This document shows, piece after piece, positions 1 through 6,300 of a DNA stretch of 6,730 nt; position 1 is the stretch's first letter, and each line of letters opens with the position of its first letter. This DNA comes from Cyanobacteriota bacterium (lineage in GTDB: Bacteria > Cyanobacteriota > Cyanobacteriia > Leptolyngbyales > Leptolyngbyaceae). Below the pieces are notes generated by a model. That model did not search any database and was not told the origin of the DNA. It saw only the letters and a list, made by a program, of their open reading frames with translations. A program made the position numbers and the translations under genes. The DNA is taken from positions 1 to 6,730 of the forward strand of contig JAIXVO010000642.1 of NCBI GenBank assembly GCA_027482985.1, read 5' to 3'.

Positions 1-83
1 ACTCGATGATTCACTCTGTAATACTGTTCCATATTTCTGGGACAACCCTCTCACAGCTCGCCAAGTCCAGCTCCCGCCAGAAG

Positions 84-114
84 ATTCTCATTTAAGTTGC
101 CGATAAATGAGAAT
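84..114. repeat. Perfect 11-bp inverted repeat (hairpin)
   Basis: ATTCTCATTTA at 84-94 is exactly complementary to TAAATGAGAAT at 104-114, with a 9-base spacer. The arms are AT-rich and no T-run follows on either strand, so this is not a standard intrinsic terminator. It could be a weak transcript hairpin or a binding site for a dimeric regulator. Which gene it serves is unknown, because the gene to its left lies outside the window. Confidence 0.6.
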
Positions 115-336
115 TCTATAAAGTTTGGTCAAGAAAATGGCTCAAGGGTTGGGGGCAATACGGGTAAACAGCGTGAATTATTGATGAGGTGGCAAGTGGA
201 AAGCTGCGAAAAATAGCTGAAGCATTAGTGGGCAAGGTTTTGACCGAGATCGCCCAATATCAACCCAGCGTGAGTGACTGAGTAGAAACTCACAAACTTC
301 TATAGATGATCATGAATAAAATCGATGAACTGTTAA

Positions 337-366
337 GTTTCTAGAAAACCTCTTATGTTTCTAGAA
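337..366. repeat. Tandem GTTTCTAGAA boxes, 20 bp apart
   Basis: GTTTCTAGAA occurs at 337-346 and again at 357-366, exactly 20 bp from start to start, about two turns of the helix. Each box contains the palindrome TTCTAGAA; the first extends to the 10-bp palindrome TTTCTAGAAA. A related TTCTATAGA follows at 371-379 and also occurs at 298-306. The boxes lie about 95 bp upstream of the GTG at 460, a plausible place for an operator of that gene. The regulator is unknown; operator function is inference. Confidence 0.45.
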
Positions 367-448
367 GAAATTCTATAGACTACTCTCATTCGCTTAGCAA
401 ACGCGACGGCGATTGGCAAGCATATCTGTTCACTCATAAATAAATTCC

Positions 449-453
449 GGAGG
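449..453 (+). promoter_or_regulatory. Strong Shine-Dalgarno GGAGG fixing a GTG start
   Basis: GGAGG sits six bases before the GTG at 460, an ideal distance. The next in-frame ATG (481) has no comparable site, so GTG 460 is chosen as the start. Confidence 0.8.
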
Positions 454-459
454 TAAAAC

Positions 460-840
460 GTGACCGTATCTCAAAGCCAGATGCTCAATCAGTCTGACTA
501 TGGGTTGATGTTGAAAAGTTTCCTGCTGTGGACAGGCATTCTGACGATTTGCTTGCTGATCATCGGATTTCCAGTTGGGATTTTAATCGTAACGGTGGGT
601 TCACTCCTGGCGATGGCATTGCACTCGGTGCTGCCTGGGGTCGGGATTCTGCTGGTAGCAGGCAGTGTCATCGGGATTCAAGTGTTGGGCGTATTGGTCG
701 GCGCGGCCATTCTGACCTTCAAAGGGGTACATCCCAGCAATGTCAGCTGGTTGCCCTGGATGCGGGGAGAGGCAAATCCTCAGCACGAATCGACCTATGC
801 CGCTTGCCCCTTGACTTGTGAAGTGACTACGAGCAAGTAG
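460..840 (+). CDS. Small multi-pass membrane protein of unknown function
   Basis: The gene encodes 126 residues with a GTG start supported by GGAGG at 449-453. I do not recognise a named family. After a polar N-terminus of about 18 residues come three hydrophobic stretches, roughly residues 20-37, 38-55 and 61-87, rich in Gly, Ile, Leu and Val, so it is very probably an inner- or thylakoid-membrane protein. The short loop between the first two contains GFPVG. After the last helix comes a Trp-rich segment, HPSNVSWLPWMRGE (91-104), likely at the membrane surface, then a short polar tail with two cysteines (C116 and C120, CPLTC). There is no enzyme motif. It appears monocistronic: the terminator begins about 28 bases after its stop and the next gene is on the opposite strand. 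TTCTAGAA boxes upstream may be its operator. The frame is well supported; the function is unknown. Confidence 0.85.
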   Translation: MTVSQSQMLNQSDYGLMLKSFLLWTGILTICLLIIGFPVGILIVTVGSLLAMALHSVLPGVGILLVAGSVIGIQVLGVLVGAAILTFKGVHPSNVSWLPWMRGEANPQHESTYAACPLTCEVTTSK

Positions 841-867
841 GGTTCACCTGGCAATTAGGTTTAAAGC

Positions 868-900
868 AGAGGAGCCATCCAATCGGGTGGCTCCTCTTTT
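868..900 (+). terminator. Rho-independent terminator between converging genes
   Basis: The arms at 868-880 (AGAGGAGCCATCC) and 885-897 (GGGTGGCTCCTCT) pair over 13 bp with one G-U wobble and a 4-base loop, and the stem runs into TTTT at 897-900. It lies 28 bases after the stop of the membrane-protein gene. Because sppA converges from the right and ends at 939, the same hairpin may also stop sppA transcripts, but on that strand only a weak GCTTTAAA follows the stem, so activity there is less certain. Confidence 0.9.
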
Positions 901-938
901 ACATACAGATGTGTTAATTGTGCTAATGCCTGTGCGAG

Positions 939-2720
939 CTAATCCAGGCGGAAATTGAAGGGCAACCGGGCGTAGGCGGCGCGGGGATCGTTCAGTGCCG
1001 TCAGAATGTTGAGTTCGGCTTTGAATTTTTTCAGTTCCGTTAACACGGGATCTGGGCTGGCAAAGAGGGCTGTGACCTGATTGTCGGAACCGCCAAAGAG
1101 TAATTCAGTAAAGCCGGGGGGTTGGGGATATTCTGCCAATTCCCACTGGTCGCCTAGCTTGGCGCGTTTGGCGGCATCCTGAATCGCCGCTTCTAAGCCG
1201 CCCATTTCATCCACCAGCCCGATCGCCTTGGCCTGCTTCCCAGACCACACCCGCCCCTGGGCAATTTCGGCAACCCGCGTTTTGGGCAGATTCCGAGCCG
1301 TAGACACCCGCGTCAAAAACTGGTCATAGATCCGATCCACGCTTTTCTGAATCAACGCCAGTTCTTGAGGCGTTTTGGGGCGAGACACGGTTTGAATGTC
1401 CGCAAATTTGCCCGTTTTGACGGTATCCCAGGTAATGCCGTTGTTGTTAGCGAGTTGTTGAATGTTGGGCAGTAGGCCAAATACCCCAATTGACCCTGTA
1501 ATCGTGTTGGGTTCAGCAAAAATGCGATCGCTGGCAGTCGAGATCCAGTAGCCACCCGATGCCGCCACCGATCCCATCGACACGACCACGGGCTTTTTCT
1601 GTTTTTGGATCAGCACCACTTCCCGTTGAATCACTTCCGAAGCCACCGCACTGCCACCGGGACTATTCACTCGCAAGACCACCGCTTTCACGTCGTCATC
1701 GTCCCGAATTTCGCGCAAAATCTTGGCAAAGCGATCGCCGCCAATCTGGTCACTGTCGCCGCGCCCACTGACAATCTCGCCTTCCGCATAAACGATCGCA
1801 ATCTTGTTCTTCGCACTCCGCTCCTTGCCAATCTGATCTTGGGCAACCACCGCATAGGTTTGCAAATTCACCCGGCGGAAAGAGTCATCCTCTTCTTGCC
1901 CCAGTTCTTTCAGTTGGGCGATCACCTCATCTTCATAGGCGGTCTTGGTGATCAGTTGGCGCTGGACGGCTTGCTCCGGTTCCAGAATGCCATCGGTATC
2001 CGCGATCGCCTGGAGTTGTTGCGGCGTTAATTTCCGGGCTTTGGCGACAGTGCCTAAAAATTCACTCCACAAATCCCCGATCAGTTGTTGCGTTTGTTGC
2101 TCATTCTCCGGGCTGCGCTGCTTCAGTAGGAAGGGTTCCACTGCCGACTTATACTTGCCGACGCGGGTCACTTGCATGCCAATGCCGTATTTCTGCAACG
2201 CCCCGGCAAAAAAGGTACTTTCGGACGCAATCCCATTCAATTCTAGAGAGCCGAACGGATGCATCAAAATGGTGTCTGCAACAGAGGCCAGGTAATATTC
2301 CCGTTCGCCCCAATCCATATCGTAAGCAATAATTTTTTTGCCAGCGGCTCGAAACTGCTGGAGGGCTTCTCGAATTTCTTTGAGTTGGGCATACCCCGTC
2401 CCCCCGGTCATTTCGCCATGCAGATAAAGCGCCACAATCCGGCGATCGCGGGCGGCTTGATGAATCGCATCGAGGGCCGATTTTAAGGAGACGCTTTCGG
2501 TTTCATCCCCGAAGGTTGAGCCGAACCGACTCGAGGCTGGCAAGCTATCCGTAATATTCAAACCGAGGTTGAAACTCAGGACGGATTTGTCTTTAACGCG
2601 GGGCACTGGATCGCGAGATGCGACCAAAATCACCAAAAACAGTAGACCACTGATGCTCATCCCTAAAAAGATAAACAGTGCCAAGAGGCTGGCCAGGGTT
2701 TGTTTGAAGAAATTCCGCAT
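939..2720 (-). CDS. sppA: Signal peptide peptidase SppA (67K type, protease IV)
   Basis: This 593-residue membrane-anchored serine protease belongs to peptidase family S49. The family degrades cleaved signal peptides and some membrane-associated proteins; a Synechocystis homologue has been linked to adjustment of the light-harvesting antenna. One hydrophobic anchor spans about residues 8-34. Two tandem SppA repeats follow (roughly 85-270 and 305-520), the long form typical of E. coli SppA (618 residues). The catalytic pair of that form is present: general-base Lys191 in [10 protein letters not shown] in the first repeat and nucleophile Ser388 in [10 protein letters not shown] in the second. 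The conserved NSPGGS loop is at 352-357, and TGSIGVFG at 408-415. The ATG at 2718-2720 has GGGAG nine bases upstream (CTCCC on the + strand, 2730-2734) and immediately precedes the anchor, so the start is secure. The gene looks complete, active and monocistronic, transcribed divergently from the caspase gene. A GC-rich palindrome lies in its leader (2749-2762). Confidence 0.96.
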   Translation of the reverse strand: MRNFFKQTLASLLALFIFLGMSISGLLFLVILVASRDPVPRVKDKSVLSFNLGLNITDSLPASSRFGSTFGDETESVSLKSALDAIHQAARDRRIVALYLHGEMTGGTGYAQLKEIREALQQFRAAGKKIIAYDMDWGEREYYLASVADTILMHPFGSLELNGIASESTFFAGALQKYGIGMQVTRVGKYKSAVEPFLLKQRSPENEQQTQQLIGDLWSEFLGTVAKARKLTPQQLQAIADTDGILEPEQAVQRQLITKTAYEDEVIAQLKELGQEEDDSFRRVNLQTYAVVAQDQIGKERSAKNKIAIVYAEGEIVSGRGDSDQIGGDRFAKILREIRDDDDVKAVVLRVNSPGGSAVASEVIQREVVLIQKQKKPVVVSMGSVAASGGYWISTASDRIFAEPNTITGSIGVFGLLPNIQQLANNNGITWDTVKTGKFADIQTVSRPKTPQELALIQKSVDRIYDQFLTRVSTARNLPKTRVAEIAQGRVWSGKQAKAIGLVDEMGGLEAAIQDAAKRAKLGDQWELAEYPQPPGFTELLFGGSDNQVTALFASPDPVLTELKKFKAELNILTALNDPRAAYARLPFNFRLD

Positions 2721-2748
2721 TCAAGCTTGCTCCCACTCAGGTCAATGA

Positions 2749-2762
2749 CGCACCAGGGTGCG
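2749..2762. repeat. GC-rich palindrome in the sppA leader
   Basis: CGCACC-AG-GGTGCG is a perfect 6-2-6 palindrome starting 28 bases upstream of the sppA ATG. In RNA it would fold as a short stem with a 4-base loop just before the ribosome site; in DNA it could be a dimer binding site. Its role is unknown. Confidence 0.35.
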
Positions 2763-3148
2763 CGTGTCTAGCTCCCATTATTGCCTTTCTCTTGAAAATT
2801 CGAAGTCAGTTAGTTGGCAAAGAATGGTTACATCCTGCCTTTGCCTAACAACGCCAACATATCGGTTGACGACGAGACGGTGACGATCAAGGGCTCAAAA
2901 TTTGATGCTCAACTTAGCATCAGCGATCGCCAATCATTCAGCCAGCAATTTCACGGACAGATCAGACCGTAGTGAAAAAGTTGAGAAAATATTCTCACCG
3001 ATTTGATGAAAAAATGGGCGATCGCTCTGTAATTTTGCGGAATCAGCTCTTAATCAGATAGCAGAAAAAACATTTTTATCTGTATTTATTTTAATTAAAT
3101 ATAAGTAACAAAGCTCAAGATCCCTCTCTGTTAAGGGTCTTACCCCCT

Positions 3149-3178
3149 TTGTCAAATAGGATAGACCTCAACTATTTT
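3149..3178 (+). promoter_or_regulatory. Possible sigma70-type promoter for the caspase gene
   Basis: TTGTCA (3149-3154, five of six matches to the -35 consensus) is followed after 18 bases by TATTTT (3173-3178, four of six matches to -10). It would give a leader of roughly 145 bases before the ATG at 3330. The match is moderate and the region is AT-rich, so a chance match is possible. Confidence 0.3.
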
Positions 3179-3329
3179 GGAATTAAAGAGTTTTAATCTC
3201 ATGAATTTTCAAGCAGTCTTTCTAATGGAAATTACGTATAAAACTTCTGAAAAATTCTGCCCAAGATTACCTTTAAATCTTACCTATCAGTCCTTTTGGA
3301 ATCTGTAGCCCGGTTGAGGAGCGTTGGAG

Positions 3330-6300
3330 ATGATACGAGATGCCCTAGTGGTTGGAATCAGCAATTATCAATCCTTACCAGGATTAAATGCTCCCGCTCA
3401 CGATGCCGAAGCGATCGCTCAGCAGCTTGAAAGTAATGGTGATTTTCGCGTCACACGCTTGCCCGAAATTGTCCAGGCTGACAAATTGCAGGTGGGGGTC
3501 AAAACCCCCGTGACGCTGGCAGAGTTAGAAGCAGCGCTGGTTAAACTCTTCAAGCCGAAGGGCAGTAATGTGCCCCACACTGCGCTGTTTTATTTTTCAG
3601 GGCATGGATTGCAAAAAGAGTCGGGCATCTGTGAAGGCTATCTGGCTACGAGTGACACCAACCCCAATGCTCACTTCTATGGCTTATCCCTGTTCTGGTT
3701 GCGGCGCTTATTGCAAGAAAGTCCTGTTCGCCAGCGCATCGTGCTCCTGGACTGTTGCCATAGCGGCGAAATGCTCAACTATTTAGAAGCCGATCCGGGA
3801 GCCAAATCGGGCACAGATCGCCTGTTCATGGTGGCCTCGCGGGAATACGAAACCGCCTATGAGTCCTTAACTGGACAGTACAGCGTCTTTACTCAAGCCT
3901 TGCTGGAAGGTTTGGACGCGCGCCGCTTAGCCCATGGGGTCGTGACCAACTATGCCCTCACCGACTGGGTCAGTACGGCCTTGAAGGGGGAATCGCAGCA
4001 GCCCTTGTTTGAGAATTCTGGGAGTGAAATCGTCCTGACGCGCTGCCAACATCCCACGGGCAGCAGCCAACCCACAGTGACGCAGGACATCTGTCCCTAC
4101 CGGGGGTTAGAACCGTTTAATGAAGAACATGCGGAGTACTTTTTTGGGCGGGAAGGGCTAACGGATCAACTCGTCGATAAACTGAAGTCTGGCAACTTCC
4201 TGGCGGTGGTGGGAGCTTCGGGGAGTGGCAAGTCGTCCCTGGTCAAAGCGGGACTGGTGCATAAGTTACGCCGAGGGCATGCGGTTTCTGCCAGCGATCG
4301 CTGGCAGATTCGCCTCATGACTCCCACCGACCAACCCTTCAAAAGTTTGGCGAATGCTTTTGTCAATCCTGAAAGTTCGGCGGTCGATTGTGCCGAGCAG
4401 TTGCGGCGGGCAGAAACCTTTTTGCAGGAAGGCGGTTCCGGCTTAACTCAACTGATCCGCGCCAGCCTGATCTCGCAGAATCGCAGTACCCGGATGGTGC
4501 TGATTATTGACCAGTTTGAAGAAATTTTTACGTTGTGTCAGGGTATCAATGCTGAACGCGATCGCCATCGGTTTTTCCATGCCTTGCTAGCGGTCCTGCG
4601 GGATCTGAGTGAGCAATTTAGTTTGGTAATCGTCTTACGAGCGGACTTTTTTAGCAAATGCTCCTTCTACAAAGGCTTGACCGAACAAATTGAACGCCAA
4701 CTGGTGATGGTCACGCCGCTCACCTATGACCAGATTAAAGCTTCCATTCTCAAACCCGCCGAAAAAGTGGGACTAATGTGCGACCCCAACCTGGTCTACA
4801 ACATCTTGCTAGAGATCGTGGGGGCACCGGGAGAACTCCCCCTGCTTCAGTACACCTTGATGGAATTGTGGCAACATCGCCAACGCTCACCGGAGGGTGG
4901 CCCACCTCGCCTAACGCTAGAAGCTTACGCGGAGTTGGGCGGGGTACGCGGCACCTTACAAAAGCGAGCCAACGAGTTGTTTTATAGCCTGACGCTGGAG
5001 GAACAACGGATTGCCCAACGGATTTTTATTGGCTTGACGCAACTAGGCGAAGGCACCGAAGACACGCGGCGGCGGGTATTGAAATCGGAATTGGTGAATG
5101 GGCAAGCCTTACCCGAATTAGTGGAGCAGGTCTTAGAGAAACTGGTCAGTGCCAAACTGGTGGTCACGAATCAGGTCGTACCGACAAGCGGCCACCAGGA
5201 ACAGGTGGATCAACGCCTCGCCAACATCTCAACGGCGCTGCGGCTAGCTCAGGTGGTGAAAAAAACGGCGCGATCGGCACCAACCTCGGATTTAGCCCAG
5301 AATTTACCGCATGTGCAGGCGACACTCACGCAGCAATACCAGCTCAATGTTTCGCGTCTGTCTCAAAAAACGGGGGCAAGTTTAGTTCCCAGTGCGCTCG
5401 GTAACACTTGCCAAGAAACGGTGGATATTGCTCATGAAGCCTTAATTCGCAATTGGGGCTTGTTGCGCTCCTGGTTAGATGAAAACCGGGAAATGCTGCG
5501 GCGGCAGCGACGGATTGAGCGGGCAGCACGAGAATGGCATGTAGCCCATCAAGTGCGATCGCCGGAATATTTGCTGCGGGGCAGTCGATTGGTGGATGCG
5601 GATGATTTTTGGCAGCAGTATCCCCACGAATTATCCACTTTAGCGCAACGCTATATTACTGCCAGTCGCGAGGAAAATCGGCGATCGCGGCGCGAATTGC
5701 GGTTGTTACAGGTCTCAGTGCCTTGCACGCTGATGGTGGCGCTGGGGATTACTTTTAGCCAATACCGGATGGCCACGAAAAACCAGGCCGAAAAGGACTA
5801 TCAACTGCAAATTGCCACCTCTCGTCAATGGTCAGCGATCGCCCAATCCCTCCAGCAAGAAGCAGACCATGATCCGACAACGGCTTTGCTGATTAGCCGG
5901 ATGGCTGCCGAACGGGGGCATACCTATGAAGCCGAAGCCAGTCTTCGTTCAGCTTTACAAGGGTTGCGCTTACAGGATCATTGGCAGATCAGCCCCAAAT
6001 CCTTACAGCAGCTTGTGTTTAGTCCCGATCAACAGTGGTTGGCAACCCGCGACACCGACGGCAACTTGTTCCTCTGTTCCCTCCGCGATCGCACTATCAA
6101 ACCACTTGCTCCCGCCCAAACAGGCACATCTGCCCCAACCAATCCCCGCTCGACGATCGCGTTTAGTTCCGATGGTAAGTTTTTAGTCACAACGTCACCT
6201 ACGACCCCAGTGCAGGTTTGGGAAGTGGCGACTGGCAAATTACGGCATCAACTGAGTGGCTGGACGGGGCGGATCGCGGCCGTCGCGGTCAATCCCCAGG

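Larger units (their letters stand above)
1..459. other. Left-edge region without a convincing gene
   Basis: All frames are broken by stops within a few dozen codons, and no start with a good ribosome site opens a long frame before 460. The region holds an AT-rich inverted repeat (84-114), a repeated GTTTCTAGAA element (337-346 and 357-366) and two copies of TTCTATAGA (298-306 and 371-379). The right part must contain the promoter and leader of the gene at 460, but no clear -35/-10 pair could be fixed. One short frame, 177-281, reads like real protein (EVASGKLRKIAEALVGKVL) but lacks a proper start; it may be a gene remnant or chance. Confidence 0.6.
2721..3329. other. Divergent intergenic region between sppA and the caspase gene
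   Basis: This 609-base spacer is distinctly more AT-rich than the flanking genes, especially 3050-3120. It must hold the promoters of both divergent genes. Visible elements are a GC-rich palindrome near sppA (2749-2762), two HIP1 octamers (2933-2940 and 3018-3025), a small palindrome TGAGAA-aata-TTCTCA (2982-2997), a CAGATA/TATCTG pair (3055-3060 and 3077-3082) and a possible promoter for the caspase gene (3149-3178). A 35-codon frame, 3201-3308, begins with ATG and ends 21 bases before the caspase start; its ribosome site is weak and it resembles no known protein, so it is not called as a gene. No tRNA or recognised structured RNA was seen. Confidence 0.6.

Noticed and set aside
528..821. 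97-codon frame inside the small membrane-protein gene
   Set aside because: It overlaps the better-supported frame at 460-840, which has a strong ribosome site and clear membrane helices; the alternative is rich in Gly, Arg and Ser with no structure.
1605..2030. 141-codon plus-strand frame opposite sppA
   Set aside because: It lies wholly antisense to a well-conserved protease gene, has no ribosome site or recognisable protein character, and is explained as a shadow of sppA codon use.
3133..3149. AAGGG...CCCTT as a possible terminator or hairpin upstream of the caspase gene
   Set aside because: The arms are only about five bases with no T-run beyond two or three bases; too weak to call.
2721..3329. 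A riboswitch or small RNA in the divergent spacer
   Set aside because: No recognised conserved core or stable multi-stem fold could be seen by eye; AT-richness alone is not evidence.
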